Assembly (NCBI GenBank): GCA_000149265.1
Contig: CH003059.1
Coordinates: 124,001 to 188,000 of the forward strand
Source of the DNA: Ciona savignyi
Lineage: Eukaryota > Chordata > Ascidiacea > Phlebobranchia > Cionidae
DNA length: 64,000 nucleotides
Reading direction: 5' to 3'
Below the pieces are notes generated by a model, which made no database searches, was not told the DNA's origin, and was given only the letters and a program-made list of their open reading frames with translations. Both the position numbers and the translations under genes were made by a program. This document shows positions 1-20,993 of this stretch, piece by piece. Each line of letters starts with the position of its first letter. The stretch's first letter is position 1.

Positions 1-751
1 GGAGCTATTACAGTGTGTGGTTGGTTGGTTCATTTATATCCTCGTTTGTGGGAAGCCAGGCTTTATCCTCGGATATCGTAAGACACCTCATGTCCACAGT
101 CGAGTTGCTGGAGCTATTACAGTGTGTGGATGGTTGGTTCATTTATATCCTCGTGGGTGGAAAGCCATGCTTTATCCACGGGTATCGTAAGACACCTCAT
201 GTCCACAGTCGAGTTGCTGGAGCTATTACAGTGTGTGGATGGTTGGTTCATTTATATCCGCGTGGGTGGGAAGCCAGGCTTTATCCACGGATAGCGTAAG
301 ACACCTCATGTCCACAGTCGAGTTGCTGGAGCTATTACAGTGTGTGGACGGTTGGTTCATTTATATCCTCGTGGGTGGGAAGCCAGGCTTTATCCACGGA
401 TATCGTAAGACACCTCATGTCCACAGTCGAGTTGCTGGAGCTATTACAGTATGTGGATGGTTGGTTCATTTATATCCTCGTGGGTGGGAAGCCAGGCTTT
501 ATCCTCGGATATCGTAAGACACCTCATGTCCACAGTCGAGTTGCTGGAGCTATTACAGTGTGTGGATGGTTGGTTCATTTATATCCTCGTGGGTGGGAAG
601 CCAGACTTATCCACGGGTATCGTAAAACACCTCATGCCCACAGTTGAGTTGCTGGAGCTATTACAGTGTGTGGATGGTTGGTTCATTTATATCCGCGTGG
701 GTGGGAAGCCAGGCTTTATCCATGGGTATCGTAAGGCACCCCATAGGATAT
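1..751. repeat. 109-bp tandem satellite, about 7 copies
   Basis: About seven near-identical head-to-tail units of 108-109 bp run from the window edge to about 751; the phrase GGAGCTATTACAGTGTGTGG recurs roughly every 109 bases. The units align with the 3' half of the abundant SINE in minus orientation, matching its ATTCATGTTTATCC, GTCAGATCACCTC and GGAGCTATTGCAGTGTG blocks. Because 109 is not a multiple of 3, open frames through the array rotate from unit to unit and are not genes. A full-length minus-strand SINE abuts the right edge. The array is cut by the window start, so its true length is unknown. Confidence 0.9.
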
Positions 752-1041
752 GATAGGATATTCATGTTTATCCCCGTGAATGGGAAAACCAAGGGGGTTA
801 ACACACGGGAAATCGTCAGATCACCTTGCGCTCATCGGCGGGTTACTGGAGCTATTGCAGTGTGTTGTATATAATAGACACGTTCCTTTAATTTGGTAGA
901 ACCACATTAATCCGTTGGGTTGAGGCAATGTCCGTAAAGTGCCTTGCCCAAGGACATAACCGACTAGCTAGCGACCAGTTCCGCACCTGCAACCTTTCGA
1001 TTGAAAGGCGACGCACTAAACCGCTAGGCTAACCGGCCGGA
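752..1041 (-). mobile_element. Full-length tRNA-like SINE (family 1)
   Basis: This is a full-length copy of the dominant SINE of the window. Read on the minus strand it starts with a tRNA-like head (GGTTAG...GGTTTAGTGCGTCGC, a B-box-like GGTTGCAGGT stretch, CTAGCTAGTCGGTT). A central block follows (CCTTGGGCAAGGCACTT, ATTAATGxGGTTCTACCAAATT), and it ends CACGGGGATAAACATGAATATCC. At least 15 further copies or fragments occur in the window. It is probably RNA polymerase III-transcribed and LINE-mobilised. The resemblance to Ciona composite SINEs is from memory. Confidence 0.85.
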
Positions 1042-1127
1042 CAACTGAGTCTGCTTTTAAAGTAGAATCGGTGTATGGAACGATCGCGTTAACCAAGGAC
1101 TATACAAAAGATTTTGTTTTTACCGTG

Positions 1128-1218
1128 CTAAGCTTCGAAACCATGATTTGGTCGTCCCTAAAACCGTTTTTTGTTATAGTTGGTATATGTATCGGTTACG
1201 TCATCCACACGACCGTAC
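1128..1218 (-). mobile_element. tRNA-derived SINE fragment (family 2)
   Basis: On the minus strand this has an A-box-like GTGTGG...GTAACCG stretch, the phrase ATACATATACCAACT, and a B-box-like GGTTTCGAAGC. The same arrangement recurs at 18075-18182 and, more weakly, at 25835-25930. It is distinct from family 1. Confidence 0.5.
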
Positions 1219-1663
1219 CACCCCTGCGAATTACCTCACGTCATGGTCTTTCAATGTTCAATTAAAACTTTCATCAGCAAAAAAATTGTAACAAAAAAAA
1301 GTTTGTATCGTTTAGATTTCTTAAAATATTGCGTTTTTTTGCGGTACATGCAAAATGTACAGGAGCCGCATGGAGCCGCATGGAGCCGTCTGGAGCCGCA
1401 TGGAGCCGTCTGGAGCCGCATGGAGCCGCATGGAGCCGCATGGAGCCATGTATAAATCCGTCTTGAATATGCAAAATGTACAGGAGCCGCCCGGAGCCAT
1501 GTAGGCTATAGAGCCACTTGGAGTATGCAAATCTACTGGAGTAATTACCCAACCCCCCATATAATCTCCACAGCCCCACATATCGGTAATTAATGTTTAT
1601 TTATGTTAAAGCTTTTATAGGAACCTCCTGGAGCCATGTGACGAAGCACCTGGACTATGCAAA

Positions 1664-2176
1664 ATGTACAGGAGCCGCCCGGAGCTATGTATAGATCTTG
1701 GTGTGGAGAAGTCTAATTGCAAAGAAATAAAACGTCTAACGACTGCATTGGTAGCCAGCGAAGATGAAGTAGAGTTTAGCGCAAATGAAAATAAATTAAA
1801 AGAATTTTGTCAAAAAAATTGCCTAATAGCTTTGCTCTATCTAAAAGTGGAGAGAATAAAGAAACATGTTTGGGAACCTAGCAAACAAATCGGGTTTGTT
1901 TGGTCAAACAATAATGATATCGTTCAGAGTCAGCACAATGATATTAAAAAAGCTTTGGTAAAAATTGGACCATATGTTCTATGTGGTACATATGCAACGT
2001 TCAGAACAACTATTGATGATTGGACGAAGAAAACAAAACAGGAAAAAGAGGAATACTTTAATAAATTTATGAAACACAAGACAAGGCAAATTGTAACTGT
2101 GGTGCCAGAAAGCAATGCTGGTAAAAAGAAAGGACAGCGACAGCGTCGACGCCCCCACCGAACCAAGGAATGGTGA
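1664..2176 (+). CDS. Hypothetical 170-aa protein inside the foldback element
   Basis: The ATG lies inside the left inverted arm. The body (from about residue 14) is lysine-rich and mostly helical in character, with DDW and YFNKFM stretches and a strongly basic C-terminus (GKKKGQRQRRRPHR). I do not recognise the family. Just before the stop, the +1 frame (from 2115) reads more naturally (KRKDSDSVDAPTEPRNGENV, then HALQELVNF), so the ORF may be frameshifted or spliced. It could be a decayed element protein or a captured host gene fragment. Reality as a gene is uncertain; it is reported because it is the longest ORF in the element. Confidence 0.35.
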   Translation: MYRSRPELCIDLGVEKSNCKEIKRLTTALVASEDEVEFSANENKLKEFCQKNCLIALLYLKVERIKKHVWEPSKQIGFVWSNNNDIVQSQHNDIKKALVKIGPYVLCGTYATFRTTIDDWTKKTKQEKEEYFNKFMKHKTRQIVTVVPESNAGKKKGQRQRRRPHRTKEW

Positions 2177-2384
2177 AAATGTTCATGCACTGCAAGAATT
2201 AGTGAATTTTTTACAAATTGTGTCATTTTTAATGTTAATGCGACTTGAAGACATTAATAATATAAATATTCGTTTTATTTTATGTTTACTTGCTTTAAAA
2301 CTATATAGCCTGGGATGGGAAATGATAGCCTACGCTGTTTCTTCATTTGAAAAAAAAAGTTTTATTACTGGGAAGGTGTAGGCT

Positions 2385-2580
2385 AAGGGACGTTAACCTT
2401 TTGCCCACCGTCGGGTTACTGGAGCTATTCGCAGTGTGTATTGTATATGATATAAGTCGTTTATACTGTTTTATTACGACCATTAAACAACTGGGTTCAG
2501 GCGATGCCTACTAAGTGCCTTACTCAAGGACACAACCGACTGATTAGCTAATGGATGGTTAGTTCCCATTAACCTGTCGG
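2385..2580 (-). mobile_element. Degenerate SINE (family 1) inside the foldback element
   Basis: Diverged matches to the SINE appear in order: GCCCACCGTCGGGTTACTGGAGC, then CAGTGTGTATTGTATATGAT, CTGGGTTCAGGCGATG and AAGTGCCTTACTCAAGGACA. The sequence is much more decayed than neighbouring copies. The remaining element interior (2581-3149) shows no gene. Confidence 0.6.
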
Positions 2581-3769
2581 CTGGATGCCAATTTTATAAC
2601 AATATAAGCTTTGCGGTCGGAGCCTCTGCTATGGGAAGATACACCATTATGTTGGCCAAATTTTAAAGAAAAAGATGGCAAAACTATATTCGTTAAAACA
2701 CGTGAAGAATATAAATGCTTATGTTAACCCCCGTTGTTGGGACAACGAAGGGTGTTATAAGGCATATCTATTTTTCCATACAGGAGTTCGCATGGGTTGC
2801 CCACAAGCCAGATTTTTTTCACTGTAAAAAAATGGTTCTTGCATTTCGGGCAATAGCTTAACTGGTTTCACGTCGGTGAAACAACCGCAAGATCTAACCA
2901 TCCGATGCTGGTCACGTCTTGTATATGTGACCTTCGGCAAAGCACCGAATATGTTGGTTTTACCTAGCGGAAAGTAGTGGATTCAGGAGTAATTACATCA
3001 GTGTATTTATCGCAGGCATTATTTTCATATAGCCTATAACATACTGCAATAGCATAAACAGAAATAAACATTTATATCCTATCCGTGGGGCACCGGGCAT
3101 TAAATGGGGGGTTTGGGTAATTACTTCAGTACATTTTGCGTTTTGCTTACTCAAGACGGCCTCATGCATGGCTACAGGCGGCTCCTGTACATTTGCAAGC
3201 TCAAGACGGCTCCTCACATGGCTCCAGACGGATCCTAAATAAGCTTTAACACAAATAAACATTAATATGCCATCTGGGGGATTGGGTAATTACTCCAGTA
3301 CATTTGCATACTCCAAGTGGCTCTATACATGGCTCCGGGCGGCTCCTGTACATTTTGCATATTCAAGGCGGATTTATACATGGCTCCATGCAGCTCCATG
3401 CGGCTCCATGCGGCTCCAGGCGGCTCCATGCGGCTCCATGCGGCTCCATGCGGCTCCATGCGGCTCCTGTACATTTTGCATGTACCCGTTTTTTTGTTGT
3501 GAAGCAGCTATTTTTATCACCTGGAATTTCTCCTTAATGTCCCCAAAGCGAAATCAATAGAGCGTAACAAGGTATTTTTAATTGAAAAGAATAGTTTCTA
3601 CTACATTGTAATGTTTTGTTGTAGTGGTCAAGTGTTTGAGTTGTTTTTTTCCACGTCAGATTTCGTTTAAACATTCAGAAATGTCTCATTTTACAGTATA
3701 TATCCTATTTTTTTATTTAATGGTTTATTGTTGTCGTATTTTGTTCCACTGGAACTAGGAAAACTAAAA

Positions 3770-3945
3770 GGAGGGAAACCGAACATTATTATAAAGATTA
3801 TGACATTAGGGTTAGTTTTAAACATGGGATTAGAGTTAGGATTAGTTCTGGAGTTGAGATTAGTGTTTAGGATAAGGGTAAACTAAATTTCCATAGTTCT
3901 GGTATGCAGTTTCCCTCTTTCCCTCCGTTCAGCGTTGACCCACTG
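3770..3945. mobile_element. MITE-like element with telomere-like core (copy 1)
   Basis: The ends are inverted purine/pyrimidine blocks: AGGAAAACTAAAAGGAGGGAAAC on the left, GTTTCCCTCTTTCCCTCCGTT on the right. The core is a degenerate TTAGGG-like run (ATTAGGGTTAGTTTTAAACA, GATTAGTGTTTAGG). The 10-mer CCACTGGAAC occurs on both flanks and may be the target-site duplication. The same element occurs inverted at about 50447-50655. Confidence 0.55.
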
Positions 3946-4018
3946 GAACACAATATTCGGATACTGGTACCTTTAATTACTACAGAAGCTTGAAACCCTA
4001 ATCATCCAAATGCTCTAA

Positions 4019-4128
4019 GTGCTTGCAATAGCTCCGATAACCCAACGATGGGCGCGAGGTGATCTGACGATTGCTCGTGTGTTAACCCCCTTGGTTTCCC
4101 ATTCACGGGGATAAACATCTTATTCCAA
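4019..4128 (+). mobile_element. SINE family 1, 3' fragment
   Basis: It matches the SINE from GCAATAGCTCCGATAACCCAACGATGGGCGCG to ATTCACGGGGATAAACAT. The 5' half is absent. It sits about 170 bp upstream of the PAK start codon. The rest of 3500-4296 shows no gene. Confidence 0.8.
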
Positions 4129-4296
4129 AACCTAAAAGTTGTTCCATCTTAATGATAAACAAAGTGTCATATGCCATGGTAAAATTAGGTTATTCTTCGT
4201 TGATCGAACATCGTTAGCTTAACTAGTGATTTCGGAGTCTAGCTTAAAATTAGGGTTGTAATATTAAATGTTGTTCTAATGTGAAGTAAGTATCCA

Positions 4297-14880
<10,584 letters not shown>

Positions 14881-15949
14881 CTCCTCGTGCCACACTAGAG
14901 GGCGTTGTACAGCCACGTGGTGGCAGCAGATGCTTCCAACGATATCCCTGAACAGATTGCTTCACCACAACCACAACCTCGCTAAGGAAAGCAAAAACAA
15001 ATTGGTTGATGGTGTTTTCCACGGTGCAGTGCACATTAAAGCATCAACCCAAGTCACTTACGTTGGAGCACCAAACAGCCGATTAATATCCTGCACACCC
15101 CGTGTATAACTCCGATTGACTTAAAATATATCCGACCCAATGTATATGACCCACAATATATTACAGTTTATATATTATGTGGCCCATTGCCCTGCTTGCG
15201 TTTCAACTACCAAAGTATTAATTCTTTTTTATATTTCTGACCCAGAGTTTTTCGATTCCCTCTGTAATTGATGTCATATTTCTAAATCAACTTTGTAGCC
15301 CCTCAAGCTAATATTCCCGATACTTAAAAGCGTGGTGCTTTTGATATTATTAATTATCATTGTGGAGTTTTATATCTTTCTCACTTTATTCTTTTGTAAC
15401 TTGTCCTGCCATTGTGCGCTTTTATCGTCATTTTAAATCTATATTTCCGTGATTGTGAGCAGTGTAACCAATTATTCCGCTCAATTATTCCGCTTTTCCC
15501 GTCAAAACCACCATCGAATTATGAATTCCGTCCCCTCAAGCCAAGGTTGTTCATCCAAGTATTTTGCGTCTCAACGTGACCAAATTATCGAAGATCTGAA
15601 TTAAAATATAAAGTTTCCCCGATCGCTTAATACACGAATCGACCATTATATTGTGGTTGCTTGATGAGCCATAGTGACCACTGATACTACAGTAATGTCG
15701 GCAACCTAGGATCGGATAAACAATCATTTCTCACTTCGTAGTTGGTTCCCAATGGAGACCACTTAGACATTGGCACGATTCGTCGAATTCACCGCGTGGC
15801 TGTTGTGGTAAATACAACCCACTATGACATCATCATGCGCATGAATGACCGAACACGACGGTGATAGTTCGGTATTGTCCACCAATCTATGTGCTCGCAT
15901 GGACACGTATCCGCGTTCGTATCATTATATCCTCGCGATTTCACACTGA

Positions 15950-16168
15950 CAACTGTCAGATCACCTCGCCCCAACCGGATTACCGAAGGTAGTGAAGGGT
16001 GTTGTATGATTTGTTTTTCAAATGTAATAAACCCCTTTCATCCACTGGGGTTAGGTAATGTCTGCTAAGTGCCTTGTCTAAGGACTACCCACTAGCTAGC
16101 TCTGATTTCTAAGCTACGATCTTTCGACTGAAAGGCGACGCACTTACCAACCTAGATATTTGGTCGGA
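15950..16168 (-). mobile_element. Degenerate SINE family 1
   Basis: Ordered but diverged SINE blocks: TGTCAGATCACCTCG, CCACTGGGGTTAGGTAATGTC, AAGTGCCTTGTCTAAGGAC, CTAGCTAG and CGACTGAAAGGCGACGCACTT. Confidence 0.65.
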
Positions 16169-17071
16169 CAATTGGCTCAGTTGCTGGTAGATGGTCGAAT
16201 TAGTTAACTAATCAAATATTTTTTAATTTGATGTGTTACAATCGTTTTAAATTGGCCAATGTGGCGGTGTGTTATTGGGTTCTTATAACGAACTTATCAA
16301 ACGAATATCGATTCATGCGATGTGGTTCGACATACCGATGGAAATGCAGTACAACTGTCATACATACAAGAGGTGCCATTTCCGCACCAATTGTTCGACG
16401 ACATTATATTTAGCTCGACATGTCCGCATGCTGGGTTGCTTAATGCAGCAGGCCTTTTCCCCCGGGGTTTGTAATCAAATTATAGAGGTCCTTATATTTA
16501 ATGCTGCTGTGTGGACTGGTTTGCTCTCTCCGCGCAATTCCTATTCACATCGAGTCTTATGAAAGTCAGCAAGTGATAGTAAGTCGATGTTACGGGCTCA
16601 GCCAATATGCGTTGCATCCGATGTCGAGAAATTTATTGATTTTCGCTGTCGCCCCTGCGACGTGTGGGTCGTGCAGTCCAGAAAGTTTCAGACGAGCGAG
16701 TCGACGGAAATTCTAAAGCATTTCGGTGTAACAGGGTTGAGTGCTTATATTGGTCGACAATATTTATAATGAAACTACTTCGCGTGAACCCAGTTAAGGA
16801 AATAGTTGACGACCCCACGAGCAAGTGATATCGCAGCGTATTATAAGTTGTAGTTTCGTTTTTAACGATATTTTAAAGTGAAAAGTCTTTCTTAGCCATG
16901 CTTTGCATCGTAACATGCAGTGTCAGGGGGAATCATTAAGTTTATGTTGAAATGTTTCCATTTCTATGTTCAGTTGTGGAAAAGTAAGGAATAATATTGA
17001 TTACTTTGATTCAACTTTATTAACTTCAATGTTTCCATGACAGCATTTGAAGGTGCGTTAAGCTCGTTCCG

Positions 17072-17114
17072 CACACACACTCTCAACCGCCTGCTTCGTG
17101 TGTGTGCGGTACAA
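17072..17114. repeat. CA/GT inverted repeat hairpin
   Basis: CCGCACACACAC and GTGTGTGTGCGG form a 12-bp stem with a loop of about 20 bases. It is about 330 bp upstream of the Stum start codon. It may be a small MITE end pair or a structural or regulatory element; function unknown. Confidence 0.55.
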
Positions 17115-17439
17115 TAGGGATGCGAAATTACGTTCTATTTTTGTATCCATAATTGAGGCGTTGTAATAAAATGAACCAATAAACACTAAATGAGTGTCGT
17201 GTGAAAAGCTAATATTTCAATGGTAGTTGTCATTGCCTTACTTTACCCATCAATAAACATTTGCATTGGTTTTGTTACACGTTTCAAATAGACGTATTTT
17301 CTGTAACTATTGATTAGTAGTGAATTGGAATTCTGTATCGTAGCAAACTCTTAACTATTTTGAATCCAAGGTTTCGAAGGTTGGTTTATTGCATCACAAG
17401 AAGCATTTTGTATTAGAAATATCAGGTCACGTGACTGTA

Positions 17440-19133
17440 ATGTCGGGTCAAGGTGATTCCACGAATGCGCCTCTAGCGGCCGGAAACAGGGGTGAAGAGA
17501 AACGAAAACATTCGAGTTTCGTTGGTCAGATAATCGAAGTCCGAGACAAGAAAGGTTGTTTCGGGGCCGCAATTCCATTGGTGCCGAGTTGTATCGCGTG
17601 GTTGTGTCTCTTCTTCAATGTCTTCACGCCGGGGATTGGTAATTAGATGTTTGTGTGCGATTGTAGTCGAATTACTTTTACACTCTTTTACATGATATGA
17701 AATTAAGTTGGATTATTTAATGGTTCCAGTTTCGGCATCTCTTGGTTTAGATTGCATTGCTTTAACTGTCGGGTTACTGGACCTATTACAATGTGTTGAA
17801 TATAGAAGCATTGCTAGTCTGTTACACATATAAAACCACTTGGTTCAAGCAATGTTATGCACCTTTCCCAATAACACAACTGAGTAGACGCGGCTGGTTT
17901 CGATTCCGTGTAATAATAATGATAATATTGCATCAATCCTTCAGTAATCATGGTTATACATGTGTTAAGAATTGCTTAACAAAACGGCTCCACAAAAAGA
18001 CGTGGAGACATTGTAATGACATATATTTCTGTTACTTTCTGTTCTCCAGTATTTATTTATTTTTAGTTTATTTTACCGAGCCAAGTTTCGAACCCATGGG
18101 GGGCTCGTCAATAGGTCCGTTTTTTTGTTTAAGAGTCGGTATATGTATCGGTCGCGTTAACCATTTGGCCACACGACCGTACTGTTCTCCAGTATTTATT
18201 TTGACCACAAGTGTCGACGTGGCGCTGCTGCCTTATGACATTCTGTCAACACCGTTTGCAGGGAAATTTGTCCAGTTAAGCGAACAATAATATCTTCCAG
18301 GGACCTTAATAATGGGGATGTGCGTTCTGTGCGGCTCGAAGACGAACTCGTCGGAACCGAATCGTTGCAAGGACTTCGCGTTGAACATGTTGTGTGGATT
18401 CCTTCAACTGGTGTTGGCGTTGTGCATCGTCGGTTGGGTGTGGAGCATATTTTGGGGAATCAATGTTGTAACTATGGCAAGTAAGTCGATGGAAGGTGTG
18501 AATGGCAGATGTAGCGACACTTATTTTCACTGATGAAACTATTAATTCCCTTTCACACAAGCTCACTGCGCAAAGCGTTGTAAATGATTCTCACACACAT
18601 AAACAACCAACGCCAAGAGGGGTATGAAGGGAAACTGTCACCAAGAGTTTTCTTGGACAGAAAATTCTTTAAAGGCGCAAATGACCGTTTTTTTTATTTT
18701 GACAACGATAAATGCAGTTGTATTAAGCACTGTTTTTCTACAATAACCAGACAAAAATAGTTGTTTTTGTTGAAAAATGTATTAGAAAATTATTTGGAAT
18801 AATTCCCATTATATTTAGGCCAATTTATGTTTCCACGTTATGGTCTCTTTAAAGTACTTTCCCCCCACAATACCTTAATGTTCAGATTAAATCCTCGTTG
18901 GGTCTTTAGTTCAATGTGGCTTTTTCACCGTTGCTTATTCGAAGTTTATTCATAAAGTCGAGTTCAGGTGGTCTTTGTGGTGGAAAAGTTGGCGGTTTCG
19001 ATCATATTTATACAATCCATTTTACTTATGCGTTTATTTCAACCTTATTTTATTCTTATCAGACGAAAAAGAAGAACGAAAAAAGGCGGAAAAGAAAAAC
19101 CCACCGAACAAACCCGACGGCGACAAAATATAA
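17440..19133 (+). CDS. stum: Stum/SPEC3-family membrane protein
   Basis: Three coding exons: 17440-17638, 18301-18480, 19063-19133 (stop TAA), giving 149 aa with consistent phases. The family signature spans the first junction: AAIPLVPSCIAWLCLFFNVF, then TPGIG|T (about residues 43-68), a hydrophobic segment. A second hydrophobic block ends in IVGWVWSIFWGINVV (about 96-123). Drosophila Stum is needed for mechanical sensing in proprioceptive neurons; vertebrate homologues are little studied. Exon 2 ends at a consensus donor (A|GTAAGT). The short third exon, after a strong T-rich acceptor, encodes a charged Lys/Glu tail ending GDKI. Reading through that donor would give a different tail and stop at 18533, which is less likely. 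A possible poly(A) signal AATAAA is at 19614. Confidence 0.88.
17765..17893 (-). mobile_element. Degenerate SINE family 1 in Stum intron 1
   Basis: Weak ordered similarity: ACTGTCGGGTTACTGGACCT, then ACAATGTGTTGAATAT and TTGGTTCAAGCAATGTT. Confidence 0.5.
18075..18182 (-). mobile_element. tRNA-derived SINE fragment (family 2)
   Basis: On the minus strand there is an A-box-like GTGGCCAAATGGTTAACGCG, then CGATACATATACCGACTC, and a B-box-like GGGTTCGAAACTTGG. It is the best-preserved copy of this second family and lies in Stum intron 1. Confidence 0.6.
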
Positions 19134-20626
19134 TTTCATGTCTTGAAGAAATTGTCTTCACTCGGTTGTCTAGTTATCCATCAATAGAAAACATACCTTG
19201 TCTAGATATTTTTAAGGAGGTCTGGTTGTTAGTTGACCGCAGGTTAACCTTCTTCGTGTATTTATTCTAATATAAGTAGCGGCACTAATATGTCCAATAA
19301 TTCAAGTACTCTGGAAAAATTTCGCGTTTTTCTAAAGCTTACCCCTTTAACATGTTCGTCGAAAACATGGCTCTTGGACACCGACAGTGGTTGATTTGTT
19401 TGCTAAATCACGTCACTTGCCGGTCGAGCTATAAATCCGTAGTTAAGTTGGCATTGCCAACAGTCCAACCTAGTAATACAGTTGGAACATTGATCCAATT
19501 AGACAAATTTTCCATTTTTTGTTGTTGAACGTGATTGAAAGCTGATTTAGATTTGCAAATTAACATTTTTATTTATGTCGTCCTCGAACAGAGATGGCGC
19601 TATGGAGTCATATAATAAATGACATTATGCACGTCATGTATTAATATTATTTTGCCCAATAGCGCAGTTTCATGTAAATAACCGTTTTGTTTCTGCACGA
19701 GTGTATATGGTACTATTGATCTATGATTCGTTTACCGTTGCTATTGTTATGATGTCTATAATATTTTCTATTTTTCACATTTTCGCTTCGTACAGATTGT
19801 CAGCGTACATGACTTCATATAAATGTGTGAAAGATATACTTGCTCGCACCATATTTATTTCACATTAAGTGTAAATGCTCGTCACATTTATCCAGCGGTT
19901 AAACTAGACTCCAGAAATATATTCCTGGCTACACTAACAAAACGAACAAAACATAGAGATCGTTCATTTATTTCATGATTTCGTCCCCGATGTCTCTGCT
20001 GCCACCTCGTGAGTACTGTTGTCATCTGCATGAAAAGTCATTGAAATTGAAATTTATATTTTCGGTTCTAAGCTTTGCGCCACTAAATGCGTATTCACAT
20101 GCGGCCCATGTATATACACAAATAGTGTGGATAGGTCGCTACTTCATGCTTGTGTGATATCTTCAGCCCACAATAACATTGTAGCTTATATACAATATGT
20201 TGTGAAACAGCCAACCCCATTCAACCCACACGAAACAACCCATCAGCCCCTACGAAATATGATATATATGTGACTATATATGACGTAATATGTGCGATGT
20301 GTGCGGCATTTATACACTGAAACTTTTTACACAACGCGCGTCATTTTGACCCAACATTCATCGCTTTCATGTCTGTGAGTTTCCATATGTTACGTTCTTT
20401 CATGTTTACATACTTGCATTATCGTTTTCTAATGCTGCATTTGTGAACTTTCATTTAAAATAACAAACTTTCTAAAATGTGGTGTCGTTTAAAGATTTGT
20501 CCATGTTGGTCAAACGATTTATTTTGGGAACTTTTATAAATTAATACTTGTTTTAGATGACTAAACTAAAACAGTAGTTTGCAGTTTTAGCCCTGTGGTT
20601 GAGGAAAAGCGAAGCTTATTTATATC
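19134..20626. other. Stum 3' flank, no gene seen
   Basis: AT-rich sequence with a likely poly(A) signal (AATAAA at 19614). No supported exon, RNA or repeat was seen up to the SINE at 20627. Confidence 0.5.
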
Positions 20627-20910
20627 AGGATAGGATATTCATGTTTATCTCCGTGAATGGGAAAACCAAGGGGGTTACCACACGGGCAATCGTCAGATCA
20701 CCTATCGCCCACCGTCAGGTTACCGGAGCTATTGCAGTGTGTTGTATACGAATCACATGTTCCCTCAATTTGGTAGAATCCATTAATCCGTTGGGTTCAG
20801 GCAATGTCCGTAAAGTGCCTTGCCCAAGGACACAGCCCACTAGCTAGCGACCAGTTTCGCACCTGCAACCTTTCGATTGAAAGGCGACGCACTTAACCGC
20901 TAGACTAAAT
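20627..20910 (-). mobile_element. Full-length SINE family 1
   Basis: A complete minus-oriented copy from GATAGGATATTCATG to GCGACGCACTTAACCGCTAGACTAA. It lies just beyond the 3' end of the minus-strand TSSK gene. Confidence 0.9.
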
Positions 20911-20993
20911 TTTCTCACGTGATCAAGTGACGTGGGTACGAAAATAGTGAAGAAAAACAATATTTTACTTTTGTAGGTTATTTCTAGATTAAA

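Larger units (their letters stand above)
1341..3494. mobile_element. Foldback-type element with about 350-bp inverted arms
   Basis: The left arm (about 1341-1690) and right arm (about 3150-3494) are reverse complements of each other. Each outer arm carries about nine copies of a decamer (GGAGCCGCAT on the left, CGGCTCCATG on the right). Shared blocks follow: TGCAAAATGTACAGGAGCCG, GGAGTAATTACCCAA and AATAAACATTAAT. This modular tandem-repeat arm structure is typical of foldback DNA transposons. The interior holds a 170-codon ORF and a degenerate SINE. No transposase is recognised. The exact target-site duplication is not clear; both ends are T-rich. Confidence 0.75.
14881..17439. other. PAK 3' flank and Stum upstream region
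   Basis: No coding exon was recognised. The region contains the PAK 3' UTR (ATTAAA at 15035), a degenerate SINE (15950-16168) and a CA/GT hairpin (17072-17114). Short open frames at 16228-16824 overlap in several frames and match nothing I know. Confidence 0.5.

Noticed and set aside
1-751. Possible CRISPR-like regular repeats
   Set aside because: Units are contiguous with no unique spacers, and the DNA is animal.
15-753. Overlapping 94-101-codon open frames at the left edge
   Set aside because: They repeat at 109-bp steps and change frame each unit; they are satellite DNA, not genes.
1274-1581. Open frames rich in repeated Gly-Ser-Met-Arg-Leu words, also at 3262-3560
   Set aside because: They are translations of the GGAGCCGCAT decamer arms of the foldback element.
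3800-3870. Possible interstitial telomere
   Set aside because: TTAGGG words are too degenerate and lie between inverted MITE-like ends.
18481-18533. Read-through of Stum exon 2 to the stop at 18533
   Set aside because: A consensus GTAAGT donor at 18481 and a strong acceptor at 19062 give a coherent charged tail instead.
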